Source of the DNA: Ziziphus jujuba
Lineage: Eukaryota > Streptophyta > Magnoliopsida > Rosales > Rhamnaceae
DNA: 64,000 nucleotides
Assembly (NCBI RefSeq): GCF_031755915.1
Contig: NC_083384.1
Location: forward strand, 18,073,001-18,137,000
Direction of reading: 5' to 3'
Part shown: piece by piece, positions 1 to 12,544 of the stretch
How the letters are laid out: every line of letters begins with the position of its first letter
Numbering within the stretch: the first letter of the stretch is position 1
The notes under the pieces: generated by a model
Database searches by the model: none
What the model saw: the letters and a program-made list of their open reading frames with translations, nothing else
What the model was told of the DNA's origin: nothing
Program-made: the position numbers and the translations under genes

Positions 1-243
1 AGGAAATTTTAGATTCCCACTAATTTTACCATTACCCAAATACCTCATCAAGGTCTTTGTCGGATAGACAAGCAAACCGATCATTTTTTTATTATGATTT
101 TTGAAGGTATGGAAAAACTTTCATTTGATTTTCTTAAAATAAAAAATTGAGGAAAAAAAATAGATGCAAAAACTTTTGATTTTTTTTTACTCACCATAAT
201 TTATTATTATTATTATTTATTGGTTGTTTTTAAAAATTACATG
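1..243. other. AT-rich intergenic DNA
   Basis: No coding potential or recognisable element is seen here. The stretch contains homopolymer A/T runs and a short ATT-rich tract just before the hAT-type element that starts at 252. Confidence 0.6.
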
Positions 244-251
244 GGGTATAG

Positions 252-941
252 TAGACCTGGCAATTTGGGTCATGACACAGCGACACGACTCGAAAACGAC
301 ACGGAATAAATGGGTTTGGATTATTATAAATGGGTTCGGGTTATAATCGGGTCAACCCGTTTAACACGATTATTAATCGTGTCATTTTCGGGTTGACCTG
401 TTTAACTCGAAATTGACCCGTTACGATCTATTTATTAAACATGTCAGTTTCAACCCGACACGATTATATACCTATTACAACCCATTTAAATTTAATTTTA
501 AATTAATATTTTATCACTAATATAATATTTAATGACTAAAAAAATATTATAAATTAAAAATTTTATAAAAATAATTTTCTATTACTAATTTTTTAAAGAT
601 AAAAAATACATCTTTAATAAAACAAAAACATAAAAATAAAAATAAAAAAATAAAAAACTTTTTCGGGTTAATAGGTTAATTTTCAGGTTAACGAGTTAAT
701 AGGTTAATTTTCGAATTAATAGGTCAATTTCAGGTTAACGGGTTAATAGGTCAACACGACCCGTTAAAATAATCGTGCTAAACGGGTCGTGTCGTGTTGA
801 CCTCTTTATAAACAGGTCGGATTAGTGTTTTGGATACCTGACACGATTAATAAATGGGTCGTGTTCGGATTAGGCATTTTTGACACGATTATTAAATGGA
901 TTAACACGAACACGACCCACAAACACGAATTGCCAGGTATA
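252..941. mobile_element. Non-autonomous hAT-type element (MITE-like, 690 bp)
   Basis: The ends are near-perfect inverted repeats: TAGACCTGGCAATT at 252-265 and the complement of TATACCTGGCAATT at 928-941. They are flanked by an 8-bp duplication with one mismatch, gggtatag (244-251) and gggtatac (942-949). Eight-base duplications and TA-starting short inverted repeats are typical of hAT transposons. The interior has many copies of short words such as GACACGA, CGGGTCAACCCG and GGTTAATAGGTTAA in both orientations, and an AT-rich core with no coding sequence. It therefore must be mobilised in trans by a hAT transposase elsewhere. Subterminal word repeats of this kind are usually transposase binding sites in hAT elements; that role is inferred here. 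Confidence 0.8.
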
Positions 942-949
942 GGGTATAC

Positions 950-1336
950 CACCATAAGCATGCAATAATGTGGAAGAGAAGCCAGAGAGAAAGAGAGAGG
1001 TGTTTTGTGCCATGGGAAGGAATCTTTGAGTCTTTCTAGCATTGAAATTTTTTTATAAGAATTTGAACATTCTCCAAATCTCCAAATTATGAGAAGAACA
1101 AAGTAAAGTATAATAGTGAATAACTACTTAGTATTTATCTATTAGTTGTTTGTTATTATCTCTAGTTATATATCCGTGTATTACCAAGATAAGTATTATT
1201 GTGTATATGTATATCTAGTTGTTAGATTTAGATTTATGGTATATTAATATCTTTGTTACCATTTCCAATTGCAATTTCATATGGGCCATCATATTCAGAG
1301 TGTAAAGATAGACTTTGGAAGTCATTAACAATGTGA
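950..1336. other. Intergenic DNA without recognised features
   Basis: AT-rich sequence with a few short ORFs that resemble nothing known to me. Confidence 0.5.
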
Positions 1337-1750
1337 TCAAGTAGCATCAAGTAAAGCCAGCTCATCGATAGCAGACTTAACATCATGCAAGTACTCTAAG
1401 ACAGATTGGTTACCTTGAGACCAAATGAGTTTCTCACGTAAACGGATCAATCTCGGACGTGAAACCTTAGCGAATGCAAGTGCAACTTTATCCCATGCCT
1501 CTTTTGAGGTGTTTGCAGTGGAGACCAGGCGATGAACATCAGGTGACAAAGAGGCAAGTAAGGCACAAAGCAACAATGAGTCTTGATGGATCTACAAAAA
1601 ATAATCTAGATTGGTGTATTTATCTGGCAGTGTTGGAGAAGGACATGGAAGAGAACCATCAATAAATCCATAAAGATTGTATCCGATTAGGAGAGCATCA
1701 AATTGTTTTCATCAAAGAAAGTAAGTTGTCTCTATTAGCTTTAAAGGTGC
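1337..1750 (-). pseudogene. Copia-type retrotransposon gag fragment
   Basis: The minus-strand ORF at 1337-1576 reads through SPDVHRLVSTANTSKEAWD, then LREKLIWSQGNQSVLEYLHD and IDELALLDA. This is the conserved gag region (UBN2/Retrotran_gag family) of Ty1/Copia polyproteins. Upstream on the same strand (about 1580-1750) other frames give short matches to the usual N-terminal part, such as FIDGSLPCPSP-like and TNLDYFLWIHQD-like words, separated by frameshifts and stops. Downstream the frame closes just after ALLDA, where intact elements continue into the zinc knuckle and protease. No LTRs, primer binding site or pol sequence is visible nearby, so this is a decayed orphan piece. The family call is firm; boundaries are approximate. 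Confidence 0.75.
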
Positions 1751-1762
1751 CTGGCTGTTGCG

Positions 1763-2820
1763 TTGATAACAACCGGTGTTCTATTTGCAAAGATTGGTTC
1801 TGTTGTAATTTTGAGGGGATCAGCAATTGCTGATGATTTTGAGGAAGGAGTGGTCGTCATTTTGACGAGCAAAAGGAAGAAGAATTATAGAAAAGAAGAA
1901 AGCTTGTTAAAAGGGAAGAAGAGTTGTAGAAAAGAAGAAAACTTGTTACAGCCTATGTTGCTCTCATACCATATGAGAAGAATAGAGTGAACGTGAAAGA
2001 GCTATTATTCATTGAAGCGAACAAAGATATTAATACACCGTAAGTTTAACAACTATATTTACATTTACACAATAATATTTATCCTTGTAGTTATTCACTA
2101 TTACAAATCTCATGAAGTCATATAAATGAGTTAAATCCACTTTTTTTAATCTCACCCATTCAAATACTTCGTTTCTCTTATATTGGTTCATTCCAATCTA
2201 AAGTAAAGCAATGAAAATTAAAAAGTAAAGCTATCACTACAGGAAATTGAAAATAATAAAATTCTTTAAAAAAATAATAAAGTAATAATAACTATATAAA
2301 ACAAATATAATAAAATATAAAACCTGAATCATTAATATAGATAGTTCGAATACATGGATAAGGTTAAAATAATAAAACAAATGGATAGGGAGAAAGGTTA
2401 AAAATATCATTCTAAAAACATTATAAACACTAATATATAGATTGATCACCAAAGAGTTTTATATTGAAATAAAAATGAAATACGAGAGATTGTATTAATA
2501 TTTTTTATAATAAAAATGTAGGTTTGAAAAATTAGCAAATTTGATGGGGCTATTGTGATATTTACTCTAAATAAAAAAGATAATGCAATTAAGGATCCAA
2601 AACTAATAAGTTTGCTGTGACAATCAATTAGAATATTTCTACATATAATCCTACATTTAGTCCTACATTTACGGCACAATTGGCAAAATTATTTCATGAG
2701 GAATCACTTTTATTCTAGAAGGCAGTTTATGAGCAATCACCAAATTGTTTTTTTTTTTTTTTTCAGAATTACCAAAATAAGTGATTTATCTAAAACAAAA
2801 TCAGTAACAATCACTTTTAT

Positions 2821-2852
<32 letters not shown>

Positions 2853-4470
2853 TTGCCAAATACCATAAAAAGGAATTTTATGCTCTTTACGGTGCTTTTA
2901 AACCATTTAAGAATCACTTTCAAATACATTCTTATTTAGTTCTGATTGGTAAAGTGGTAAACAAGCTTGATCAGCTCGTGATTCAGTCGAGCTTGATTCG
3001 ATTTTAACTTACTCAAATTGGACTTGTAATAGAAGGAAACCAATTTTGAGCAAAACAAAGCTTACAAGTAGATATTAAACAATAAATCAAAATCATGAGT
3101 AACTTGGAATGGTTTAAATTTTTAATTTATATATCCATATAAAAATTATATCATGAATTCAAACACATCAAATGCTTATAAAACATAAACAATTTTTTTT
3201 TGTTGTTTAAAAATAAATTAATTTTATTAAAATATTAATAGAGTAAACTGAATTTATTAATAATTAGTGTTAATTTTTTTAAAAAAAATTGTTCAAACTT
3301 TTAAGTTATATTGCAATGAGTTGAGCCAAACTAAACTTGAACTTTTTTATGAATGGGTCAAGCCAATCTTCAACAAGTTGTTTTAAATTTTTGTGAGTTT
3401 AAACCACGCCTAAACATTCATAAAATAATGTTACTCACGCTTGAGAATACTGATACTGCTTATTTACACCCATACTCATTAGTGTAAACATTCTTATAGT
3501 TTCCTTAGGGCCATATCGCGAAACATTTTAAGTTTTTTTTTTTTTTTTTAAATGGATTAATTACATGGTTAAGGATGTATTTCTAGATAATATTAATATT
3601 TTTAACTATATTGGAAATATTTTTTAACTCCAGTAGTTGATAATAAGTAGGTTGTGCATTGTTTCCGATCCAAATGGATTTTGCTAATATTCAAATTGAC
3701 TAATATAGGTCAGTTTTTTTTATTGTTCAATCTAATTTTATCCAAATGTAATAAAAAATTCAATCCAACCTTGGTGGATTTGGATATGTTATTTTTATTG
3801 ATTTGGGTTGGATCCAATTTTTATCCAATCCACTCCAATTTTTAATGTTTGAATTTGAACAAATTGTCTGCGAAAACATTTTTAGCTACATTCCCTCTAA
3901 TACGTATAAATTATTAAAAAAAAAAACTACTAATTAAATAGCATCTCAATGATGTGATACATAAAAAAGATTACACAGTTTTCGAAGTCAACTTACCAAT
4001 AACAAACATATATTATAACATCAAAGTTGAATTACTTTGTTTCATAAAATATAAATTAATAACATAATAAAGGTCCAAATCAGCTAAATCATAGACAATC
4101 AATAATCACATCTAAATTATAAGCTTTTGTATGATAAAAAATCAAGCTTCAAAAATAGTTATACATCTAATTATTCTTTAACATATTATACGCTTAATGG
4201 ATTTTTGAGCATTTACAATAATTTTTTTCAATTATAAATATAAATGGTTTACTAACTGAACTAATCTTATTTAACATATACTTAACCGATTTGATGAGTT
4301 TAGATTGGTTATTTTGAAAAATAATTCAACATGCAAAAAAATAATAGTTAACTTAAAATGAAATTTTATTTTTGTATTTGCCATGGAAATTTTATCCTTT
4401 AAGCCTTAAAAAAAGTAAAAATAAAATAAAAACTCAGTCTTAGTCCTTTAAGCTGATTGTTGTTTTTAAA
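1763..4470. other. AT-rich intergenic DNA with simple repeats and decayed MITE-like pieces
   Basis: There is no supported gene in this stretch. A (TA)n tract lies at about 2822-2842 next to T runs at 2747-2763 and 2843-2854. At about 2950-3010 and 3310-3420 are phrases built of GAGCTTGATTCGA-type and AGCCAAACTAAACTTGAAC-type words. Around 3655-3845 there are repeated GATCCAAATGGATTT/TTGGATCCAATTTTTATCC words. Such degenerate inverted words are typical of old hAT-like MITEs, but I could not find clean termini or target duplications. Confidence 0.45.
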
Positions 4471-4475
4471 TAGCC

Positions 4476-4481
<6 letters not shown>

Positions 4482-4506
<25 letters not shown>
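4482..4506. repeat. (CT)n microsatellite
   Basis: A run of about twelve CT dinucleotides lies in AT-rich DNA. An (AT)n tract follows at about 4553-4575. Confidence 0.9.
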
Positions 4507-4669
4507 ATGTTTATCAAGAATGCCAATATTTCTCTTTTAAATATTACATAAATATATATATATATACATATATATTTTGCATAAATTATATATAACATAT
4601 TTAACATATATAAATATGCATGTTTAGTTATTTTGACCCAAAAAAAAAAAAAAGAAAACATAATCACTA

Positions 4670-5052
4670 TATTAACTAATACAAAAATAAAAAAAGAGTT
4701 TAGATAGAAAATAATTCATACGGACCTATTAGTGAATTGTTCTTTTGGGCTGGGCCCCGTGACCAACATCGTATTCTCACGTGCGTGAGAGAATAGCCAC
4801 CTATATATATTATAAGTGTTCTTATCTATTCAACAAAAATAAATAAATAATTAACAGTGTCCTTATCCACACAAACTTTCACCTACTCAACTCAGGTTGA
4901 CACGTGGATCTCACACTTCCCTCACCACAACCACTAAAATCTAATAAAATTTAATATATAAGGCAAAATTCTGCTCTCTCTTAACGTCGTTATCAAAATA
5001 TAACCGACAATTGTCAGCCGTCTATCTTCCATTACATTTTGTTGTCGGTAGA
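4670..5052. other. Intergenic DNA, nothing recognised
   Basis: Mixed-composition sequence with no ORF resembling a known family. It contains the palindrome-like TCTCACGTGCGTGAGAGA at about 4775, but nothing else supports a function. Confidence 0.4.
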
Positions 5053-6993
5053 CCTGTACACGGGTCAGGTCGATCGGATTGGAAAAAAAATAATAACCAT
5101 CCCAATCAAATCAAATTGATCAGGTTTCCACCGATAACCTATAATAATTCAATTCAATTCAATAATAATTAGGTTGGATGAACAGATTAGGCTTAAAGTT
5201 GGACCTATAATCCTTTATTTCTCTCTTCATTATTTATATTAAACTTATTTGTTTTGTAAAAAATAAAATAAAATAAATTTAATATCCAAATTTTCTTCCT
5301 CAATGAAAATACCTCGATCATCATGCAAATCCTCTCTCTTTCTCTATGCAAACCCTTGGTCATCATGCAAACCCTCTTTTTCTCTTGCCCTCTTCTCCCC
5401 ATTTGTGTCATCCTCTGAAAACTCCCCTCCTTCTTCATCTCATGCAAACCTTCTTTTTCTCTTGCCCTCTTCTTCCAATCTCTACCTCTATATCTGTATC
5501 ATCCCCTGAAAACTCCTTTCTCTCTTCATCAACACTCTTTTTCTTATTTTACCTCTTTAACCATTTCGCTTTCATATTCCTTGGTTTCGCTATTTCCAAA
5601 GACTCACATCTTTTTCAAGCTTATCGTCAACACAAACAAAAAATAATAAATAAATAAAAGATTCTTCTTCTTCATCATGTCCTTAGAACTGGCTAGGTTT
5701 CTCTTTGCTATGATGTCGATAGTCAAACTAAGATGAATGGTTAGTGATGACTAGGCAGTGGGAGAGAGTCGAAATGGAGAGAAGAAGAAGGAAAACCAAT
5801 TTTAGGGCAAAATAGATTGGGAATTCTTAATTTCACGAGTTATGACAGTAATAGGTAATAACGTACGGGTCGGGTCAGATTATATTGGGTTTTTAATTCA
5901 TAATGCGATATCCGACCCAATGAACTCAAGTGGAAAAAATTAACCCGCAACCCGCCCGAATAGCATTGATTTCTTTTAGGTGGCGTTTGGTATGCAGGAC
6001 AGGATAGATCCGGATCGGACAGGATTGGATCGGATAGAATAGTGCAGTATTGTGTTTGGCACAGTTATGGACTAAATGGTAGATAAGTTGTCCAACGTTT
6101 GGTGCAGGATCGGACTGGATTGGATTATTTTATAATTAAAGTTTTATTTTTATTTTAAATGAAAGTTTTAAAAATTATTGTTATGTAAAAAAAAAAAAAA
6201 TCTTATTTATATTAACATGCAAAATTTATTTTTTTGTTTTTACACCCATAAATTACGTTAATATATTGTTTTGAACATCAATTAAAATAAAATTGACATA
6301 TGGTAAATCATAAAAAATAATTAATAACCAATAAAAAAAAAGCTAACATTATGCCAAAGTTAGCATTTGGTTTTACTTGTAACAATTACTACATCCATAT
6401 TGGCTTTTACAAGGATAATCTAATTGTATAACAAATAAGTAAATACACACATTGATAGTACTCCAAATAAACAACCTAATATAAAACCATTACGCCACTC
6501 GTTGTTCAATTGAGCACGTGTATATGTGGTGGGATTTTGTATTGGATTTGCCTCATTACGATTTCTTATCATTTGTTCTACAAACTAAACATATGCTATT
6601 TCAGCTTCTTCAGTTGTATTATAGGCTTGATATAAATTTTCTTTAAATCCTTGCACTTATTGATGACATTCAGGCTAAGAATTATATATCTCTGGTTGTC
6701 TACCTTTAAATACAACATAAACTCTTTTCCTTGCCATTCAATATTCCTGCATATAATAATAAATAATAATATAAGATAGTAATATAATCAAATAAAATAA
6801 AATTAACTAAAGCAATCAAGTGCGTGTTAATATTCTAAAACATAACACATAATGATCAATTATCCTTACATGCATAATTAGAAACCAATATCCAATACCT
6901 TACAACATATGTCCATAAGTTTGAAATTGAATTATTCATAATTGTTATCCACTCATACATAGATATAAATATATAATCCACAACAATACTAAT

Positions 6994-7987
6994 TTAGTTA
7001 TCTAAAAATTCATTAGCAAATTCAATCTTCTCCGCATCCATTTTCATAATCTTGAAAACCTCTATGTTTGATGGATCCAATCTCATTGCCTTAGAGATTC
7101 TGAGATTGTCTTTAATAGGAAATCCTAACCTATCAAGCTCCATAGCTAAGTATTGTGGATAAGTGATATCGAATTTTTCTTGTTTTTCTAACATTGCAGC
7201 CAATTTACTAAACCATTTATCCACTACATTGTCCAACCCCTTTAGGATGTCATCATCCTTCGCTTTATTTTTCCTCTTCCATCTTGCTTGGGATTGTGTA
7301 GATGGTTCACTATGTGTTTGATTAACAGACATTGGAGAACAAATATCATTAAATTGTTCATTTGCAACCTCCATATTTATATCATTAACCAAATCAATTG
7401 GAGTTTGTGCTCCAACTCCTGTTGCCCGATCCTTTCCAAAAATATTAGCAAGCCTCTCATACACGGGAAAATGTTTACTTCTCCAACTTTTTTGCACTTG
7501 GATTACACTAAAATAAAGAAAGATAACGTTTAGTCAAAAAAATAAAAAGATTAGTTTAGACATGCTAGAAATAAATTTTAGGATAGCAACCAAAAAATTC
7601 AATAAAACTATATTTCCTAAGAAAATTCAAAACCTACACATATGCTTTCCAAGCATCGTCACTGTCAACCTCCACACATTTAAGAGAGTCATTCCATCCA
7701 AATCCACTTTTGTTGAGCATGTCATATATTATACCATATTGCTTCTTCCATTTTTTCATCTTTGACTCAATATGTGGACTTGCTTGCAATTCCGAATTAG
7801 GACACATCTCGGCTAGTTGCCTCTCAATCATATTCAATGTGCCAGGTTTAAATGCTCCTGTGTTACAACGTTGCCCACTAGCTACAGCTTCATCTAAAAT
7901 ATTCAGTAAAACCTCTTCCTCACCTTTACTCCAGGTACGCCTAGCTTCATTTCCCTTGTTATTGTTACTGCAACCTCCAGCTTCCAT
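6994..7987 (-). CDS. Harbinger ORF1, Myb/SANT-like DNA-binding protein
   Basis: ORF1 of PIF/Pong-type elements partners the transposase in the nucleus and helps it bind the element's ends. My model has exon 1 at 7987-7638 and exon 2 at 7507-6994. The donor GT is at 7637-7636 and the acceptor AG at 7509-7508. The lengths 350+514 nt give an unbroken 287-aa frame. Exon 1 carries a trihelix/SANT-like domain (Myb_DNA-bind_3 type): RRTWSKGEEEVLLNILDEAV near the N terminus, IESKMKKWKKQYGIIYDML, then DDAWKAY. Exon 2 starts with KSWRSKHFPVYERLANIFG, the usual continuation of this domain. It then has a polar linker, a basic KRKNKAKDD stretch (possible nuclear signal), and a C-terminal helix-rich region. 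The gene is 0.19 kb downstream of the transposase gene on the same strand. There are no stops or frameshifts in the spliced frame. Confidence 0.82.
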
Positions 7988-8173
7988 TGCTATTCACGTA
8001 TAAATTGCATTATTCCAACAACACCATAACAAGATGCAAGAAATTTAACATGATTCTCAAATGTTGCACTTAATATAAATTAGACTTCATACAAATTATC
8101 CAAAAGATTAAACAAACAATAATATTTAAGCAGTTACAACAATCAACATAATATTATACAGAGCAATCAACTA

Positions 8174-9501
8174 CTAACCACGACGACCTCTCCACTCATC
8201 AAACATTTGCTTAGCTAACTCATCTCTCCAGTTAGTCCATTGACTTAAGGAAGCAATTGATCCTATAATGTCCTCGTCTGCACTAATGTCCACATCTTCC
8301 ACCCTATCATATTCAATTTCTCCAGGATCAAGTGTCATTTCTCTTCTAATCAGATTATGTATAAGACAACATGCAGTAATTATCTTGATTTGTGTTGCAA
8401 TTGGATAGAACGATGGACTTTTTAAAATTGCCCAACGCATTTTAAGAACCCCAAAACATCTTTCTATGATATTCCTAGCAGATGCATGCTTCATGTTGAA
8501 ATACTTTTGATAAGTTGTGGGTGCACAACCATCTTTCCATTCGGAAAGGTGATATCTTATTCCCCTATATGGTGCAATAAATCCTTCACCATTAGTGTAA
8601 CCAGCATCCACTAAGTAATAACAACCTATATAAAAAAAAATCTCCTATCAGTTTATGCACTGTTAGTCCATTACAATGAAAAAATTAATGATTGGTCTTA
8701 CCTGTTGGTACTTTTAAGCCATTTGGTCTACTTAATGCATCTCGAAGTACTCTAGAATCCGAAACGGAACCTTCCCAACCAGATAATACAAATATGAATT
8801 CCATATTCGGATTACATACACCTAAAACATTTGTGGCTATCTCACCCTTCCTTGTTCGATATCTTGGCTTATCGATTTCAGATACTTTCACCTTAATATA
8901 AGTTCCATCTAATGCTCCCAAACAATTCTATGTCACAAAGAAATTCACTCACATAAGATAATACTACAAATAATCTAACTGTAAGATTAGTAATCAAACT
9001 ATTCCACAAACATACCTTAAACATTTTCCATCTATCATCCAAGCAATTATCTGACACAGATTCAGGTTGCCTCAACAAAATTCCATGTAAACGTAACACT
9101 CCATTCAATACTGAATTGACATATCTACTAACTATTTCCCCCGATCTATAGAATCTACTTATAATTGTACAGTTCTTTGCATGATGAGCAATTATGTGCA
9201 AAAATATGCACACTTGCTCTTCCAATGTAACAGTACCATCTCTTTTAACATAACCATCCTGACGTAATAACTCACATAAAACACCAAATGTTCTCCCATC
9301 CATCCTCATTTGACTAATACAATTGACATCTTTATCTAACAAACTATTTAAAAATGATGTACGCAATTTAGTCCCCCTAGTTATTCGATTCCTAACTTCT
9401 CCATTATTTCTCCTTCGCCATGCTACATACATATACATAAGGAAGACAACTATAAAGCACGAACAAAAAGATTGTATTGTGAATAATTTTCTTCGATCCA
9501 T
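8174..9501 (-). CDS. PIF/Harbinger DDE transposase
   Basis: This is the Harbinger-type (DDE_Tnp_4) nuclease that cuts and pastes the element at TTA targets. The gene has three exons: 9501-9016, 8927-8702 and 8625-8174. The introns have GT at 9015-9014 and 8701-8700, and AG at 8929-8928 and 8627-8626. The lengths 486+226+452 nt give a continuous 387-aa protein. The start chosen is the ATG giving [12 protein letters not shown], the first after a hydrophobic read-through. Residues 60-150 hold the helix-turn-helix region ([35 protein letters not shown]). Catalytic acids are D169 ([12 protein letters not shown]), D244 ([11 protein letters not shown]) and E292 ([16 protein letters not shown]). All are present in standard context. 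The C terminus is LFDEW-like ([12 protein letters not shown]). With ORF1 intact as well, this element could still make functional protein; expression is unknown. Confidence 0.88.
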
Positions 9502-9759
9502 ATCTACCAAAAAAAAAAAAGGACAAAATAAACAACACATTACATGGAATGTGATCAAGTGATAATTGATAAAAATTACATGGAAACTTCTCTATCATTA
9601 AGTGATAATTGATTAATTGCTAATTTATTCCCTTATTAAGTGATAATTGATTGACACGGTCTACACCTTCTCTATACACATTATAGTTGAAAACTTAAAG
9701 TAAAAAGTGGATTATATATTTATTTATACTCATCTAACTAAATATTTATAGATATATAG

Positions 9760-9790
<31 letters not shown>

Positions 9791-10742
9791 AACATAAAAA
9801 CAACATATATATATATATATATAAATTCTCTGCATAATCAAGTTAAGCAATGGTCTCTACTTGGCGTCAGTTCTTGAGAAACTCAACGCTCATAATATAT
9901 AATTAGCTTTAGAAAATTGGAAATATGATCTGTGCTCATTATTATTTGTCCCATAACAACTACCAAACTCCAAATAGAACTTTAAAATTCAAAATGTTGT
10001 CCTATTTAATTTATTCTAGTACTTCTTGCTTGACCAATTGGGTAAGACTTCAAGGGCCTGATGGAAGATGGAGACATTGGACGTAGTAGGACAGAGTTGA
10101 TCGAAGATCCAATTTCACGGGTTTGATTTAACGATTTTAATGATCCACTAGGTCCACCAACCATAGCCTTGCAATTTTAATTTTTATTTCCACTTGGATA
10201 CCTTCCTTCTTTAAAGTCGTACATTAATTCAGAGTATATTAAAATAATATATATAAAAATAAAAATAAGTTGCAATCTTTATACAAATTTGTTCGAAAAC
10301 TAAGTTAAAATCTTTTATATTCATTTTTAAGTTTTCAATTTTTTCTTTTTCTTGGAACAAAGTTCTTTAAAAATTGTATTAGCATCTTTATTTTTCATGA
10401 GAGGTTTTCTGTAAATATGATGATAATGTAGCATATTTAATTTTAATTGAACTACATGCATGTGCAAAGTGCAAAAAGAAGCTAGTGATTTTAAAAAAGG
10501 AAAAGAAAAAAAAAACAGAAGAAGAAGAAGAAAAACAGTTGTTGGACTGCAAAAGAGACACCAAATTTACCAGCTGGTATGATGGACGAAGAGAGAATGA
10601 TAAAGGAAGAAGCTGTCATAGACTCTGTACTCTACCAATCTAGTACATCTAAGAAGCTTTTTGTGGAGGTACTCAAAGAGGAAATTCAACAGAGGGAATC
10701 AGCATTTTGAGTCACATTCATCATTAACGTAGTCTTTTTCCT
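9502..10742. other. Non-coding 5' region inside the Harbinger element
   Basis: The region upstream of the transposase gene has three copies of AAGTGATAATTGAT at about 9553-9568, 9599-9612 and 9638-9651. It also has two long (TA)n tracts (about 9756-9788 and 9805-9822) separated by AACATAAAAACAAC, and a GAA-rich tract at about 10518-10532. The transposase promoter should lie near its start, but I cannot point to a clear TATA box. Confidence 0.5.
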
Positions 10743-10920
10743 CTCTGGTGAGCTTCCTTCTTCTATAGGAGACTTGACAAATCTAAGGTATGTAGGTTTC
10801 ATGCTAAACCAACTAGTGGTTCAATTCCTATGGGAATGACTAATCTCACTAAGTTTAATAAATAAGCAACTGGGTACTAATAACTTCACTAGCCATTTGT
10901 ACTAGTTCCGACATTTCCTT
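10743..10920 (+). pseudogene. Leucine-rich-repeat receptor fragment inside the Harbinger element
   Basis: The plus strand reads SGELPSSIGDLTNLRYVGF then MLNQLV in one frame. After a frameshift near 10823 it continues as SIPMGMTNLTKFN, a stop, and then GTNNFTSHL. This is the repeat pattern of plant LRR receptor-like kinases (SG.(L/I)P.SIGNLTNL..L.L..N.L.GSIP..MTNLT). Only about two repeats are recognisable. The flanking 10,560-10,700 and 10,920-11,450 give no clear kinase or further LRR sequence to my eye. It is a non-functional relic lying between the Harbinger termini, so it may have been picked up by the element or may mark an older insertion. Confidence 0.6.
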
Positions 10921-11848
10921 CATGATATATAATGACTGAGGTTGCAAAAACAGTCCAATGCTAATGAGAAATCCGATTTATTACTTTGACGATAAGCTAA
11001 ACCAAGACTATACTAATAAGACCATCCTAAACTTCCTACATGAGCTTGTTCTGTCTTGATAGCCTCCAACAATTCCTCAATTTTTTGTTGGGATACATTA
11101 TTATCTCTGGCCTTAAATTCTCAAAAGAATTACCTACCTTCTTTGAAATATTCCATTTTTATATATGCTGGCTAACAGCTATGTATATGAAATAAAACAA
11201 AGTAGTTAAGTGTTTTTAAATCCTAATGAATGGCTAATTTTGTAGGAAAGAGTGAACAAATTCAAAGGAGGAGGGCAAGTCCAACTGCTGTTTTTCCTTG
11301 TGTTAAAGATGTTAAACCAAGAGCAGTAGATTCCTTGGACACTTACCGGCCAGATGAAAAAATCTACATCTGACGAAGTTACACTTGAACAGAGATGAGA
11401 TAAGATTTCTGCATATATGTTATAATACAGAGATAATGAAGAACAAGTTGGTTTTTGTAACAGATGTTGCTGTTAGAAACGAAGAGGTCTTCATTGGTTG
11501 GGAAATGTGGAGTTGTTGGGGATTGTGAAAATGTTATCTGCAATGGGGTTGATGTGGTTAAGTGATGGTGGAGGACAAAAGCAAAGAGTGGTTGAGCATG
11601 CTAGTTTTTGATAGAATGAAATGGGAGGGAGGAAGAGTGGGATGGGAGGGTGGGGTTGAAGGACAAATGAGAATGGAGAGAGCAGAGGAGTGTGGAGGAA
11701 TAGATGGATACTAGAGCAAATTTGGTTGCTTTGTGTTGGTGGAGAGATTTGTACTAAAGAGAATGGATGGAAAAACATTACAACACCCATGATTTCAGCC
11801 CACTTACCAGATCAGGTGCAAATGGGAATGAGAAACTTGTATTAAACT

Positions 11849-11908
<60 letters not shown>

Positions 11909-12540
11909 GTATGTACATACACACACACACACACCCCATACTATTCAGCTTTAATCTTTTCAAAACATCTACTCTAAGCTATAATTGTTGACATGGAACA
12001 ATGGAAAGTGCTAAGGATCGTCACTTTCCCAAATAAGGTGTTTATATGTTTAAGCTCCATCAGTAAGATTATATGTTTAAGCTCCATCAGTAAGAAAATC
12101 TAATTTATTCAAAAGTTCTAACTGCCAACATTGGTCAAAGAATCAACGACTAATGAATGATAGTCTCTTGACCCTTTGTTAATGAAGTAGTGACTGGTTG
12201 GCTTAAGTCATCAATGATATGTAATGTATTACCACGCAATCAAGTGAACATATTTAAATCATTAACAAACAATTAATTGAGGTTTTAGCTTCTAATTTCA
12301 TTTCACCATATCCATAGGTTTCACCACTCAATGGAATTTACCAAAGAGATAAAGAATTAAGCAACGAAGAAATCCTTCCCCAAAACATAAATATAGATCC
12401 AAAATAAAAGAGAACACAGATAAATAAGTTTTCCAGCTGTCTTGCACAAAAGTACTGTTCACGTGCAAACCAGCACCCCTTTGGTAAAATGGCCATATCT
12501 TCATCTAGAAGACTCTAAATTGAACAACATTTGCTTTTAG
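10921..12540. other. Non-coding interior of the Harbinger element with simple repeats
   Basis: It includes a compound microsatellite at about 11856-11933 ((TA)n, then (TATG)n, then (CA)n). It also has a direct duplication of TTATATGTTTAAGCTCCATC at about 12038-12095 (period roughly 28). The minus-strand ORF 11491-11790 is proline- and serine-rich by composition of a purine-rich plus strand. I see no family match. Confidence 0.45.
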
Positions 12541-12544
12541 GTGC

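Noticed and set aside
5303..5657. Pyrimidine-rich ORFs with SSSHANLLFLLPSS phrases considered as a secreted peptide
   Set aside because: They lie inside a non-autonomous hAT-like element and arise from an internal duplication of a CT-rich segment.
11491..11790. Proline-rich minus-strand ORF inside the Harbinger element
   Set aside because: Composition is explained by a purine-rich plus strand, with no homologue recognised.
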